From the NCBI GenBank assembly GCA_035652335.1, contig DASRDZ010000039.1:18732-82731 (forward strand): a stretch of DNA of 64,000 nt, read 5' to 3'. Source of the DNA: DASRDZ01 sp035652335 (GTDB lineage: Bacteria; Chloroflexota; Dormibacteria; Aeolococcales; Aeolococcaceae). A program made the translations under genes and the position numbers. This document shows, piece by piece, positions 39,877-49,100 of the stretch (position 1 is the stretch's first letter; each line of letters opens with the position of its first letter). The notes under the pieces are model-generated. The model was not told where the DNA came from, searched no databases, and was given only the letters and a program-made list of their open reading frames with translations.

Positions 39877-40841
39877 CAGCTGCTCCTCCCCGCCAGGGTC
39901 GGGGCCGGGCCCATGGTCGCCGCGGCCGGGGTGGGACGGACGATGCTCGACATCGCCTCGGCGACGCTCTCCGGCGTCCAGCTCTGCGCCGCCACGCCCT
40001 CGGTGGAGTCGGCGAAGTTCTCGCGGATGCGGATCGGCGAGTCCGGAGTGAGAGCGTCCAGGCCGACGCTGAAGAACCGCCCGGTCAGGTGCGCGGACTG
40101 CTCGGAGGCGAGGTACACCACGAGCGGTGAGTTGTTGGCGGGGTTCATGCGCTCGATGGTGGCCTGGTCCTCGCTGCTCACCAGCCCGGTGCGGAAGAAG
40201 TAGATGCGCGACTGCCGGGTGATGGCCAGCGGCGACAGCGCGTTGACGCCGATGCCGTACTCGGCGCCCTCGGTCGCCGCCGTCTGGGTGAAGGAGACCA
40301 CCGCCGCCTTGGCCGCCGAGTACGCGGCCATGCCGTACGCGCCCGAGCCGGCGAAGCCGGCCACGGTGTTGACGATGCGGCCGCCGTGCCCCGCCTTGCG
40401 CATGGCCGCGAAGGCCGCCCTGATGGTGCCCACCGTCCCCTTGAAGTGGGTGGCGAACTGCTCGTCGATGCGGGCCTCGTCGATGTCCTCGGTGGTGGCC
40501 TCGTTCCAGGTGCCCGCGTTGTTGACCACGATGTGGACGTCGCCGAACTCCCGCACCGCGGTCTCCACCACGGCGCCGGCGCCGTCGAGTGTGCCGACGT
40601 TGTGCGCGTCGGCCACCGCGCGCCCGCCGCGCGCGGTGATCTCGTCGACGACGGCCTGGGCCACCTCCGAGCGCGGGGTGCCCGGCTCGAGGGCGTGCCC
40701 GCCCTCGCCGCCGCGCAGGTCGAGCCCCACGTCGTTGACCACAACGGCCGCGCCGGCCTCCGCCAGGGCCAGCGCGTGCGCCCGCCCGATGCCGCGTCCC
40801 GCCCCTGTGACCACGGCGATCCTGCCCGTCAGCAAGCCCAT
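39876..40841 (-). CDS. Short-chain dehydrogenase (3-hydroxyacyl-CoA dehydrogenase-like)
   Basis: This 321-residue SDR has TGAGRGIGRAHALALA for the cofactor, VVNNAGTWNEA, and the catalytic Tyr and Lys in YSAAKAAV. The motif VVVNDVGLD and the inserted loop after it match SDRs related to peroxisomal (3R)-hydroxyacyl-CoA dehydrogenases, and the C-terminal extension of about 50 residues is longer than usual. It likely oxidises a hydroxyacyl-CoA or cyclic alcohol in the pathway. It lies 6 bases after the cupin gene and is coupled to the VOC gene. Confidence 0.85.
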   Translation of the reverse strand: MGLLTGRIAVVTGAGRGIGRAHALALAEAGAAVVVNDVGLDLRGGEGGHALEPGTPRSEVAQAVVDEITARGGRAVADAHNVGTLDGAGAVVETAVREFGDVHIVVNNAGTWNEATTEDIDEARIDEQFATHFKGTVGTIRAAFAAMRKAGHGGRIVNTVAGFAGSGAYGMAAYSAAKAAVVSFTQTAATEGAEYGIGVNALSPLAITRQSRIYFFRTGLVSSEDQATIERMNPANNSPLVVYLASEQSAHLTGRFFSVGLDALTPDSPIRIRENFADSTEGVAAQSWTPESVAEAMSSIVRPTPAAATMGPAPTLAGRSS

Positions 40842-40847
40842 CGCCGC

Positions 40848-41780
40848 CTACTCCGCCTCGACGTCGGCGGTTGCTGCCAATCCCGACTTGAATGCCGGGT
40901 TGTCGCGGTCGGCGGACCGGATCACGGTGGCCACGCCGGCCGCCGTCTTGGCGAACTCCATGAGGTGCGCACCCTGAGGACCGGCCTGGAAGGCGGGGAC
41001 CTCCGCGCCCGGCTCGATGACGAGCAGGTCGTCCTTGGTCAGCTCCTCGTCGCCGGCGCGCAGCGAGCCGTTCCAGACCAGTACGCCGCGCCAGTCGCGA
41101 TGGCGATGGGCGGGCACGGCCGAGCCGGCCGGCAGCAGGGTGTCGAGCATGACGCCGCGCTCCGGGTCGCCGGAATCGCCGAGGTCCCAGCGCTGGCCGC
41201 CCTTCAGCTTGCCGGTGAGCACGCCGGGGACCACCTTCAGCGGCGTGGTCTGGTTGCCCGCGTTGACCTCGGAGATCTTCGGCCGGGGCGCGAAGTTGGC
41301 CGCCGCGCCGCTCTTGATGTTCTGCAGCTCGGTGAGGGTGGGATGGTCGTGGAACTCCGGCGCGTAGCCGCCGCCGGCGTCGATGTCGCGCGCGAAGATC
41401 TCCAGGAGCTGGCAGCCCTTGGGGCCGTTGAGCACGGGGCCGTACTCGACCTTGGCCGGGGAGATGAGCACGTCGCCGGGCTGCATCCACCAGTCGCCGA
41501 TGAGGCACTGGCCGTCCATCACGATGACCGCGATCCAGCAGTCGTGCCAGTGCATCGGCCAGAACTGGTTGCGCGCCATGCGGATGTCGGGGATGCCCAG
41601 CCGCCAGGGGTCGTCGGGGCGGCCCAGGCTGAACATCTGCGTCCAGACGCCGCCGCAGATCTGGTCGCTGTCGCGCACGCAGTTGTCGGGGCCGTCCTTG
41701 CCGCCGGGCTGCAGCCGGGTCACCTGGACCCCGGCAGCGATGGCGCGCGGCGCCTTGAGCTCGGGCATCATGATCATCAC
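40848..41780 (-). CDS. Two-cupin protein of unknown function
   Basis: This 310-residue protein has a GAGGAG ribosome site and ATG 41780, with further in-frame ATGs over the next five codons. Two cupin-like halves are visible: one around FWPMHWHDCWIAVIVMDG with WWMQPGDVLI, and a second around SAVPAHRHRDWRGVLVWNG with LLVIEPGAEVP. Both have His residues able to bind metal. Similar bicupins include ring-cleaving dioxygenases and sugar isomerases. It heads the cupin-SDR-VOC operon. Its promoter is almost identical to that of the amidohydrolase at 45104. Confidence 0.75.
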   Translation of the reverse strand: MMIMMPELKAPRAIAAGVQVTRLQPGGKDGPDNCVRDSDQICGGVWTQMFSLGRPDDPWRLGIPDIRMARNQFWPMHWHDCWIAVIVMDGQCLIGDWWMQPGDVLISPAKVEYGPVLNGPKGCQLLEIFARDIDAGGGYAPEFHDHPTLTELQNIKSGAAANFAPRPKISEVNAGNQTTPLKVVPGVLTGKLKGGQRWDLGDSGDPERGVMLDTLLPAGSAVPAHRHRDWRGVLVWNGSLRAGDEELTKDDLLVIEPGAEVPAFQAGPQGAHLMEFAKTAAGVATVIRSADRDNPAFKSGLAATADVEAE

Positions 41781-41811
41781 GGATCTCCTCAGAAGTCAGG
41801 CCGGCCGCGAA

Positions 41812-41840
41812 AGTGTACCTACTATGATCATTGACTACAA
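41812..41840 (-). promoter_or_regulatory. Repeated promoter/operator block, copy 1 (cupin operon)
   Basis: On the - strand the -35 is TTGTAG (41840-41835), the 17-base spacer contains ATGATCAT, and the -10 is TACACT (41817-41812). Copy 2 at 46298 differs at only two positions within this 29-base block. The central palindrome ATGATCAT and the AAGTRTAC stretch over the -10 are candidate regulator contacts. The cupin start is 32 bases downstream. Confidence 0.75.
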
Positions 41841-41870
41841 GGATTCGGCCGGGCCCCGCCGGGGCCGGGA

Positions 41871-43070
41871 TCAGCCGTGCCGGCGGAGCAGGATTGCCTG
41901 GCCGACGTTGCCCCCGCCGGCGCCCACGACGCCCACGTCCGCCTTGGGGATCTGCCTCTCCCCCGCTCCGCCGCGAAGCTGCAGGCACGCCTCGTAGAGC
42001 AGCCCCCAGCCGACGAAGCGACCCTCGGAGAGCTGGCCTCCCGAGGTGTTCACCGGCAGCTCGCCCTGCAGCGAGATGCGGGCGCCGTCGCCGATGAAGT
42101 CCTTCGCCTCGCCCTCCCCGCACAGCCCGAGCGCCTCCAGCCAGGCCGCGGTGAAGATGGAGAAGCCGTCGTAGAGCTGGGCGAAGTCGACGTCGCCCGG
42201 GGTGAGGTCGGTGCGCGACCACATCTGCGCGGCGGCGTCCCAGGCGCGCATGGTGGCCATGTCCTCGCGCTGCTCCCAGAGCGCGCGGCCGTGCAGCGCG
42301 GCGCCCAGCGCCTCGACCGCGATCGCGGTGCCCGCGACGTCAGGCGCGTGGTCGACGGTCGACATCACCACCGCGATCGAGCCGTCGGCGGGGACGTCGC
42401 AGTCGAAGAGGCAGAGCGGCGTCGAGATCATGCGCGCCGACATGTAGTCGTCGAGGCTCAGCGGGGTGCGGTAGATGGCCGCCTCGTTGAGCATGGCGTT
42501 GCGCCGCTGGTTGACGGCGATGGCGCCCAGGGTCTCGCGGGTCATGCCGTAGCGGTCGAAGTGGATCTGCGCCTGCCAGGCCGCCCAGTTCGCCGCCGAC
42601 ATCGAGCCGAAGGGCGCTTGCCACTGCACCGAGCCGCCGACGCGCCCCGGCCTGCCGCCGGCGTACCCCTGGCGGCCGCCGGCGCCCTGCGCGGTGGCCT
42701 CGGTGAGAGTCCGCACCAGCAGCACGTGGCGGCAGAACCCGCTGGCGACCGCCTGCGCTGCGGCGATCACCGAGCCCAGCACGTTGAAGCCCTCACCCCC
42801 GGCGAGGTACCAGTCGAGCGAGAGACGCAGCGTGTCCTGGATGGTGGCGCAGCCCGGACCGGCGAAGCCGCGACCCAGGCTGCCGGCCATCTCGCCCGGC
42901 CAGGTGATCAGCCCGTCGACGTCGGCGGTGCGCAGCCCCGCGTCGGCGACGGCGGCGAGGCAGGCGTCCACGGTCAGGTCGAGGGCATCGCGGTCGATGC
43001 GCCGGCCCGTCTGCGACCGCCCGATTCCCGAGATGACGCAGCGGTGCTCCAGCTCCGCCGCCCTGCTCAT
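41871..43070 (-). CDS. Non-classical thiolase (lipid-transfer/SCP-x type)
   Basis: ATG 43070 gives 399 residues; it overlaps the dienelactone hydrolase stop by 4 bases. It has the thiolase-like order CVISGIGRSQTGR, DVDGLITWPGEM, GVAAQLYDGFS-type loop (here FAQLYDGFSIFTAAWLEALG) and PVNTSGGQLSEG. The GHP triplet that normally follows NTSGG is missing, as in the relative at 26219. No DUF35 gene is adjacent here. A non-thiolytic reaction such as an acyl-CoA retro-aldol step is possible. It is the last gene of the amidohydrolase/CoA-transferase/dienelactone hydrolase series. Confidence 0.82.
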   Translation of the reverse strand: MSRAAELEHRCVISGIGRSQTGRRIDRDALDLTVDACLAAVADAGLRTADVDGLITWPGEMAGSLGRGFAGPGCATIQDTLRLSLDWYLAGGEGFNVLGSVIAAAQAVASGFCRHVLLVRTLTEATAQGAGGRQGYAGGRPGRVGGSVQWQAPFGSMSAANWAAWQAQIHFDRYGMTRETLGAIAVNQRRNAMLNEAAIYRTPLSLDDYMSARMISTPLCLFDCDVPADGSIAVVMSTVDHAPDVAGTAIAVEALGAALHGRALWEQREDMATMRAWDAAAQMWSRTDLTPGDVDFAQLYDGFSIFTAAWLEALGLCGEGEAKDFIGDGARISLQGELPVNTSGGQLSEGRFVGWGLLYEACLQLRGGAGERQIPKADVGVVGAGGGNVGQAILLRRHG

Positions 43071-43828
43071 CGCCGCGCGTCGGTGCCGACGGGAGTGGAG
43101 GTGGCGCGGCGCAGCCAGCGCAGGCTGCGGTGCCAGGCGTCGGCGGCGGCGTCCGCCTGGTACGACTCGCGCGCGTCGCAGAAGAACCCGTGGTTGGCGT
43201 TCTCGTAGGCTGCGATCTCGAAGTCGGCGCCCTCGCGCTTGCCCTCCGCGAGCAGGGCGGCACGCAGCTTCTCGATGTCCTCCGGCGGGATGGTGGGGTC
43301 GAGCAGCCCGAAGCAGAAGAGCACCGGGCAGCGCATCTCGGCCACGCGGCCCAGCAGCGAGTTGAGCCCCCAGGCGTCCAGCGTGGTCACGATGCCGCTG
43401 CCGTAGAACGAGATCGACGCGACGATGGGCAGCGACACCGCGGCCAGGAAGGCGGCTCGACCGCCGAGGCAGAAGCCCATGGTGGTGACGCGCGTCGCGT
43501 CGAGCATCGGCTGCTGGCCGATCCACCCGATCACCGCGGTGAGGTCGGAGACGATGCCGCCGTCGGTCAGGGCCACCGCGTGCGGGGTGATCGACCCCAT
43601 GTCGTCGTAGGCGCCGACGATGCGGCCGCCGGAGCGGTGGTAGAGCTCGGGCGCGACGGCCGCGAAGCCGTCGCGCGCCAGGCGGCCGGCGATGTCGACC
43701 AGGTTGTCAGTGACCCCGAAGGCCTCCTGCAGCAGGACCACCACGGGGAACGGCCCGTCGCCGGAGGGCAGCGCGACATGGGTGAGCATGTCGCCGTCCG
43801 GGGTCGGGACGGTGATGAAGTCGGGCAT
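43067..43828 (-). CDS. Dienelactone hydrolase-family protein
   Basis: ATG 43828 gives 253 residues of alpha/beta hydrolase fold. The nucleophile elbow is TTMGFCLGGRAAFL with Cys, as in true dienelactone hydrolases. The acid is in FGLLDPTIPPEDIE and the His is in YENANHGFFCD. The family opens unsaturated lactones in aromatic degradation and also cleaves related esters. The N-terminal FITVPTPDGDML segment is shared with the deleted copy at 33893. It lies between a CoA-transferase gene and a thiolase-like gene. Confidence 0.9.
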   Translation of the reverse strand: MPDFITVPTPDGDMLTHVALPSGDGPFPVVVLLQEAFGVTDNLVDIAGRLARDGFAAVAPELYHRSGGRIVGAYDDMGSITPHAVALTDGGIVSDLTAVIGWIGQQPMLDATRVTTMGFCLGGRAAFLAAVSLPIVASISFYGSGIVTTLDAWGLNSLLGRVAEMRCPVLFCFGLLDPTIPPEDIEKLRAALLAEGKREGADFEIAAYENANHGFFCDARESYQADAAADAWHRSLRWLRRATSTPVGTDARR

Positions 43829-43866
43829 ACGAAGACCTCGCGTGTGACCCCTCGAGGCGTGCTGCG

Positions 43867-45084
43867 CTAGTGGGCTGCGGTCACCTCGGCGGGCTTGGCC
43901 AGCCAGTCCTCCAGCACGTCGTCCTGGTCGTGCCCGATGCGGGCGCGGCCGGTGTGGCGCACCTTGCCCGGCGTGCGCGTGAACTTGGGCACCACGTTCT
44001 GCATCCGCACCGGGCCGAGGTCGTCGTCCTCGATGGTGATGATCGCCTCGCGGGCCGCGTACTGCGGGTCCTCGACGATGTCGGCGATGCTGAGGTACGG
44101 GGCGATGGCGACGCCGGCCTTGTCGAAGATGTCGATGACCTCGGCGAGGGTGTGCTCGGCGATCCATCCGGTGATGGTGTCCTCGAGCTCCTTGCGGTTG
44201 ACCACGCGGTGCTCGTTGGTGTCGAAGCGCGGGTCGGTCTTCATCTCGGGATGGCCGATGGCGTCGTAGAGGCGGAGCACCATCTCCTGGGTGCTGCCGG
44301 TGAACGACGCGTACTTGCCGTCCTTGGTCAGCCAGGTGCCCACGGGCGCCACGTACGAGGTCTTCTCACCGCCGCGCTCCATGACCAGGCCCAGCTGGTC
44401 GTACGAGATGACCAGCGACTCCATGAGCCGGAACGGGGTCTCGTACAGGGCCAGGTCGATGTACTGGCCCTCGTGCTTGGGATTGTTGGCGCGCTCGTAC
44501 ACCGCGGCCATGATGGCCGCGGCGCCGAGCACTCCGCTCACGCAGTCGGCGACAGGCACGCCCGCGTGCACCGGCGGGCGATCGGCGTAGCCCGTGATGT
44601 AGGCCATGCCGCTGAACGCCTCAGCGACGCGCCCGAAGGCGCGCTTGTGGGCGTAGGGCCCGTTCTGGCCGAAGCCGCTCGTGCTCAGGTAGATGAGGCC
44701 GGGGTTGAGCTTCTTCAGCGTCTCGTAGTCGACCCCGAGGTCCCTGGTGGTGCCCACCGAGTAGTTCTCGATGGCCACGTCGGCGACCTTGACGAGCTCC
44801 AGGAACGTCGCCTTGTCGGCCTCGTTCTTGAGGTCGAGGGCGATGGCACGCTTGTTGCGGCCGTTGACCTTCCACCAGAGCGCGATGCCGTCCTTGTGCG
44901 GAGCCAGGCGCCGCAGGCTGTCCCCAACCCCGGGCGGCTCCACCTTGACGACATCGGCACCCCAGTCGGCGAGGAACGTCGCCGACATGGGTCCGGCGAT
45001 GAGCTGCCCGAAGTCGAGCACTCGCAGCCCGACGAGGGGGCCCTGTGCGGTCTGTGCCGGCTTGCTTCCGTTTGCGCGTGCCAT
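43867..45084 (-). CDS. Type III (CaiB/BaiF) CoA-transferase
   Basis: This 405-residue protein has GLRVLDFGQLIAGPMSATFLADWG at its start (core LRVLDFGQLIAGPM), LIYLSTSGFGQNGPYAHKR, and the catalytic Asp in GQYIDLALYE. The binding loop LRRLAPHKDGIALWWKVNGR parallels that of the enzyme at 32673 (LPPMKDGKSLWWKATARN), so the two are paralogues. It should activate an acid as its CoA thioester. A GAGGG ribosome site precedes ATG 45084, and the amidohydrolase gene ends 19 bases upstream. The operon probably starts at the promoter at 46298. Confidence 0.9.
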   Translation of the reverse strand: MARANGSKPAQTAQGPLVGLRVLDFGQLIAGPMSATFLADWGADVVKVEPPGVGDSLRRLAPHKDGIALWWKVNGRNKRAIALDLKNEADKATFLELVKVADVAIENYSVGTTRDLGVDYETLKKLNPGLIYLSTSGFGQNGPYAHKRAFGRVAEAFSGMAYITGYADRPPVHAGVPVADCVSGVLGAAAIMAAVYERANNPKHEGQYIDLALYETPFRLMESLVISYDQLGLVMERGGEKTSYVAPVGTWLTKDGKYASFTGSTQEMVLRLYDAIGHPEMKTDPRFDTNEHRVVNRKELEDTITGWIAEHTLAEVIDIFDKAGVAIAPYLSIADIVEDPQYAAREAIITIEDDDLGPVRMQNVVPKFTRTPGKVRHTGRARIGHDQDDVLEDWLAKPAEVTAAH

Positions 45085-45103
45085 CGATTCCCTCGACTCG
45101 TGT

Positions 45104-46240
45104 CTAGTTGGAGCTCAGCGCGAAGGCGCGCATGGCGTTGCCGGCGACCAGGTCGTGGCGCCGCTTCTCGTCCATGCCGGCGGTGAGCTGCTTGATGTAG
45201 TCCTTGCTCTTGGGCCAGAGCGTGGTGCTGTGCGGGTAGTCCGACGACCAGGTCATGCAGCGGGCCAGGACGTCGTCCGTCTTGGCCAGCTCGAAGCCGA
45301 CGAAGTCGTCGAGCGCGGTGACGAAGACGTTCTTGCCGAGGAAGTTGGTGGGATTCTGCGTCAGCGGGGGGTTGGCCCAATGCCGCTGGCGCTCGAACTC
45401 CTGCTCCATCATCTGGGCCCAGAAGGGAACCCAGCCGCCGTTCACCTCGGCGTCGACGAAGGTGAGGTTGGCATGGCGCTCGAAGACGCCGGTGAAGATC
45501 ATCCGGGTCAGCGGGGCGATGCCCGAGAAGAAGCGCTCGACGATGCCGGCGATGTTGAGGCCGGGCGCGTCGGAGGGGCTCACCGCGCCCATCCGCGACT
45601 GCCCCGCGGGGGCCTTGCCGCCCATGGTGCGGTGGATCGCCGCCGCCACGCGCGCGTCGGAGAGCAGCTTCCAGAGGTCGTCGTAGTAGCGGTCGTAGTA
45701 CTCGTGCTCGGCGAAGAACGGCAGGAAGATGCCGCGCGCACCCTTCTTGATGACGCGCTCGGTCTCCTGCAGCATCAGCTCCTGGCCGTCGTCGACCGGG
45801 ATGATCGGCAGGGCGATGAGCCGCTTGGGATCGGCGGCGCAGAAGTCGTCCATCAACCAGTCGTTGTAGGCCTGCACCACCGCCACGCCGAACTCGCGGT
45901 CCGGCATGCTCAGGCCTTCCAGCGAGGCCATCGGGTAGATGGTCGCGGCGTCGACGCCGTCGAGGTCCATGTCCTTGAGGTGCGCCTCGCCGTCGTAGTT
46001 GCCGGGGAGGATCTCCTCGAGGGTCAGGCCGTTCGCCTTGTAGTCCTGGTAGGGGCGGCCGGCCACCGCGTTGAGCCCGAAGGTGTTCCGGGGCGGCGAG
46101 CCGTCGAAGCTCCAGCCGTCACCGCCGTCCGGCCCGCGCATGATCTTCGGCTGGCGGTCGCGGTACTTCGCCGGCATCCTGTCGAATGTGTCAGGAGCCT
46201 CGATGATGTGATCGTCCGTCGAGATCACCCGGTATTCCAC
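45104..46240 (-). CDS. Amidohydrolase family 2 protein
   Basis: GTG 46240, behind GGAGGAG, gives 378 residues. Landmarks are VISTDDHIIEAPDTFDR at the N-terminus, AIHRTMGGK in the middle, FVDAEVNGGWVPFWAQ, and TWSSDYPHSTTLWP, which carries the C-terminal metal Asp. It is closely similar to the protein at 53731 along its whole length and more distant from those at 21989 and 51565. The family includes metal-dependent hydrolases and non-oxidative decarboxylases. It heads the operon with a CoA-transferase, a dienelactone hydrolase and a thiolase-like gene. Confidence 0.87.
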   Translation of the reverse strand: MEYRVISTDDHIIEAPDTFDRMPAKYRDRQPKIMRGPDGGDGWSFDGSPPRNTFGLNAVAGRPYQDYKANGLTLEEILPGNYDGEAHLKDMDLDGVDAATIYPMASLEGLSMPDREFGVAVVQAYNDWLMDDFCAADPKRLIALPIIPVDDGQELMLQETERVIKKGARGIFLPFFAEHEYYDRYYDDLWKLLSDARVAAAIHRTMGGKAPAGQSRMGAVSPSDAPGLNIAGIVERFFSGIAPLTRMIFTGVFERHANLTFVDAEVNGGWVPFWAQMMEQEFERQRHWANPPLTQNPTNFLGKNVFVTALDDFVGFELAKTDDVLARCMTWSSDYPHSTTLWPKSKDYIKQLTAGMDEKRRHDLVAGNAMRAFALSSN

Positions 46241-46297
46241 GCTAGTGCTCCTCCGTCCGCCGCGCTGGGGCGGCACACCTGCCGCTCGTCACGCGGA

Positions 46298-46326
46298 AGT
46301 ATACCTACTATGATCATGGACTACAA
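46298..46326 (-). promoter_or_regulatory. Repeated promoter/operator block, copy 2 (amidohydrolase operon, divergent gntR)
   Basis: On the - strand the -35 is TTGTAG (46326-46321), the spacer is 17 bases with ATGATCAT in it, and the -10 is TATACT (46303-46298). The sequence GTATAC at 46299-46304 recurs at 46412-46417, inside a + strand TATACT box (46413-46418) that may serve the GntR gene. A + strand TATGAT (46309-46314), preceded by TCGTCA with 17-base spacing, is an alternative. Confidence 0.78.
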
Positions 46327-46498
46327 CGATTCGGAGGCCCTGCCCGGCACGGCCGAGGGGCGCCGAGTTCACGGATGGGAGGACGCAATGCGTCAGGGGC
46401 TCTACTCGGCCGTATACTTGCGACATGCTGACGCGGCGGACAGCGCTTCGGGCGCCAGCGGCAGAGGGGGCCAGAAGCGTGCTCGGACTGAGGAACCG

Positions 46499-47377
46499 AT
46501 GAGCCGTACCACCAAGAAACCCACCTCCGCGCGCTCGGCGGGCACCGGGGCTCCCCGCGCCGGCCGGCCACCACGCGCCGGCAACGGCCGGGCTGACGCC
46601 GAGGCGGCGGCCGCAGCAGCCTCGCCGGCGGGCTACCGCCCCACCGTCTTCCTCACCGGACGCACCGAGAAGAAGGCGGAGGCGCTGGCCCGCCAGATCC
46701 TCGACGACATCATCGACAGCGGGCTCGGCCCCGGGGCGGTGCTGCCGCCCGAGGCGACGATGCTGGGCCAGTACCGCGTCGGGCGCACCACTCTGCGCGA
46801 GGCGCAGCGCATCCTCGAGGTGCACGGGCTGCTCGACATCCGCTCCGGCCCGGGCGGCGGCCCGGTCGTCACCGCGGCCAGCGCCCGCGACTTCGGCCGC
46901 ATGTCCTCGCTCTTCTACCGCGCCGCCGGCGTGCGCCTGCACCACCTGCTCGAGGCCCGCAACGTGATGGAGCCGGTGGCCGCCCGCCTGGCGGCCGAGC
47001 ACCACACCGAGGAGGGCATCGAGCGGCTGCGCCAGCTCGTCACCGACCTCGAGGGCGGCGACACCGCCGACAACCGCGCGTTCCTCGCCGCCAGCCGCAG
47101 CTTCCACGAGGTGGTCACCGGGATCTCCGGCAACCCCATCATCGACCTCTTCTCCCAGGCGCTCGCCGACCTCTTCGTGGACCGGATGGTCGGCTTCGTC
47201 TACCCGCCGAACATGCGCGACGCCGCCAACAAGGCGCACATCGCCATCGGCAAGGCCATCCTCCAGGGCAAGGGCGCGCTCGCCGAGCGGCTCATGGCCG
47301 AGCACATGGAGGAGTACAACAAGTACGCCTGGGACGGCTACAGCGGCGGCCTCAACGAGGTCATCGCCTGGCGCTAG
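46499..47377 (+). CDS. GntR-family (FadR/FCD-like) transcriptional regulator
   Basis: ATG 46499, with GAGG 5 bases upstream, gives 292 residues; ATG 46388 is an alternative. The first 55 or so residues are an unusual Ala/Gly/Arg-rich tail. The winged helix is at about 60-125 (LPPEATMLGQYRVGRTTLREA, GLLDIRSGPGGGPVV). The FCD-like effector domain follows, with LLEARNVMEPVAARLAA, SRSFHEVVTGISGNP and LMAEHMEEYNK. It is divergent from the amidohydrolase operon and is the best local candidate to bind the repeated promoter blocks. It overlaps the facing flavoprotein gene by 17 bases. Confidence 0.87.
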   Translation: MSRTTKKPTSARSAGTGAPRAGRPPRAGNGRADAEAAAAAASPAGYRPTVFLTGRTEKKAEALARQILDDIIDSGLGPGAVLPPEATMLGQYRVGRTTLREAQRILEVHGLLDIRSGPGGGPVVTAASARDFGRMSSLFYRAAGVRLHHLLEARNVMEPVAARLAAEHHTEEGIERLRQLVTDLEGGDTADNRAFLAASRSFHEVVTGISGNPIIDLFSQALADLFVDRMVGFVYPPNMRDAANKAHIAIGKAILQGKGALAERLMAEHMEEYNKYAWDGYSGGLNEVIAWR

Positions 47378-49100
47378 CGGCCGCCCCCGGTTGGGTGGTA
47401 GGCGCCGTCGCCGGTTGTGCGGCCGCGTGCCGCGCGGCGATGTATCCGAACGTCGTCGTGTGCGCGATGCTGGCGCCGGCGCCCGGGTAGGCCTTGCCCA
47501 TCACCGTCGCCGAGAGGTTGCCGGTGGCGTAGAGGCCGGGGATCGGCTCGCCGGATTCACCGAGCACCTGCGCGTGCTCGTTGGTGACGACGCCGCCGAT
47601 CGTGCCCACGTCGCCCGGGAGGATCTCGGTGGCGTAGAAGGGCGGCGTCGCGACCGGCCCGAGCGCCGGGTTCGGCTTGTGGCGCACGTCTCCCAGCACC
47701 CTGTTGAACTGCGACTCCCCGCGCCCGAAGTCGGGGTCCTCGCCTCGGGCCGCGTGCTCGTTGAAGCGCTGCACCGTCGCCTGCAGTGTGTCGGGGTCGA
47801 CGCCGATCTGCGCCGCCAGATCGGCGAGCGTGTCCGCCTTCTTGATCCAGCCCTTGCTGACCCAGTCCTGCGGCATGCGTCCCGGCAGCACCGAGCGCAT
47901 GGTGCGCAGCTTGGGCATCCCCGACGCCCAGGGGACGCGGCGCCGGTACTCGTCGTCGAAGATGAGCCAGGCGGGCACGGCGTCGTTGGCGTACATCGCC
48001 TGGGGGACCTCGACGTTGGAGTTCGACTCGTTGCAGAAGCGCCGGCCCTGCTTGTTCACCATGATGGTGTGCGGGCGCTGCCGCGCCAGGGCCAGCGTCG
48101 ACCCCGCCACCTCCGGCCGGGTGGTGGGCACCCAGACCGCCTCGTCCATGTAGTCGGTCGTCGCCCCCAGCGCGATGGCGGCGGCGAGGACCTCACCGGT
48201 GTTGCCGGGGTTGGCCATGCTCAGGCTGCCGTCGTTGGGCTTTGTCTCCTCGGTGTACTCGAGCCGCATCGCCTTGTTGCGCTCGAAGCCACCGGCCGAG
48301 ATGAGCACCCCGCGCGTGCCGCGCACCAGCACCGGCCTCCCGTCGCGCACGGCGCGGACGCCGACGACGCGGCCGTTCTCGGTGACCAGCTCCTGCACCG
48401 CGGTGCCGGTCCAGATGGGGACGCCGCTGTCGAGCATCACCTTGGTGAGCTGTCCCATCAGCGACATGCCCATGGTGAACAGGTCCTTGCGCCGCATCCG
48501 GGAGAGGTAGGTCCGCGCCGCGATGCGCACCGTCACGCGGAAGGACCGCCCAGAGCGCAGCCAGTTGGGCAGGTGGCGGATCTCGTTGAGCTTCACCGGC
48601 ATGCCCAGATGGCGGGCGATGCCGGGGTTGAGCCGGTCCTTCCACTCGCCCAGCTGCCGCGCGTCCCAGGGCGCGCCTTCCAGCGTCCGGCCGCGCGCCT
48701 TGCCGCCCGGGCGGTTGTCGTAGTAGTCGCTGTAGCCCTCGGCGCGCAGGAACCTCACGCCCTTGCGCTGCAGGAAGGAGATCATCTCCGGTCCCTTGGA
48801 CAGGAACGCCCGGCGCCGCGGCAGCGACGAGCCGCGATCCGGCTGGCCGACGACGGCCTCGAAGTAGGCCAGCGCCTCGTCGTCGGAGTCGGCGACGCCG
48901 TCGGCCTGCATCAGCGGGTTGTTGGGGATCCAGATCCCCCCGCCCGACATCGCCGTCGACCCGCCGAGGGTCGCCTGCTTTTCGATGAGCACCGGCTTCA
49001 GTCCCGCGTCCGCCGCGGCGATGGCGGCCACCATGCCGCCGCCGCCGCTGCCGACGATGACCAGGTCGAAGGATTGCTCCTCAGGCGTCGACTCGGGCAT
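47361..49100 (-). CDS. FAD-dependent dehydrogenase of the 3-ketosteroid delta-1-dehydrogenase/fumarate reductase type
   Basis: This 579-residue protein has the FAD motif VIVGSGGGGMVAAIAAADAG, then GGSTAMSGGGIWIPNN, which is typical of KstD-like enzymes, and late FAD contacts in LYATGNLSATVMGKAYPGAGAS. KstD enzymes desaturate ring A of 3-ketosteroids; relatives act on other cyclic ketones. The length and the SGGGIWIPNN segment favour this subgroup, but the substrate is not proven. The ATG overlaps the B12-binding subunit gene by 20 bases. It is the last gene of the mutase operon. Confidence 0.85.
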   Translation of the reverse strand: MPESTPEEQSFDLVIVGSGGGGMVAAIAAADAGLKPVLIEKQATLGGSTAMSGGGIWIPNNPLMQADGVADSDDEALAYFEAVVGQPDRGSSLPRRRAFLSKGPEMISFLQRKGVRFLRAEGYSDYYDNRPGGKARGRTLEGAPWDARQLGEWKDRLNPGIARHLGMPVKLNEIRHLPNWLRSGRSFRVTVRIAARTYLSRMRRKDLFTMGMSLMGQLTKVMLDSGVPIWTGTAVQELVTENGRVVGVRAVRDGRPVLVRGTRGVLISAGGFERNKAMRLEYTEETKPNDGSLSMANPGNTGEVLAAAIALGATTDYMDEAVWVPTTRPEVAGSTLALARQRPHTIMVNKQGRRFCNESNSNVEVPQAMYANDAVPAWLIFDDEYRRRVPWASGMPKLRTMRSVLPGRMPQDWVSKGWIKKADTLADLAAQIGVDPDTLQATVQRFNEHAARGEDPDFGRGESQFNRVLGDVRHKPNPALGPVATPPFYATEILPGDVGTIGGVVTNEHAQVLGESGEPIPGLYATGNLSATVMGKAYPGAGASIAHTTTFGYIAARHAAAQPATAPTTQPGAAASARR

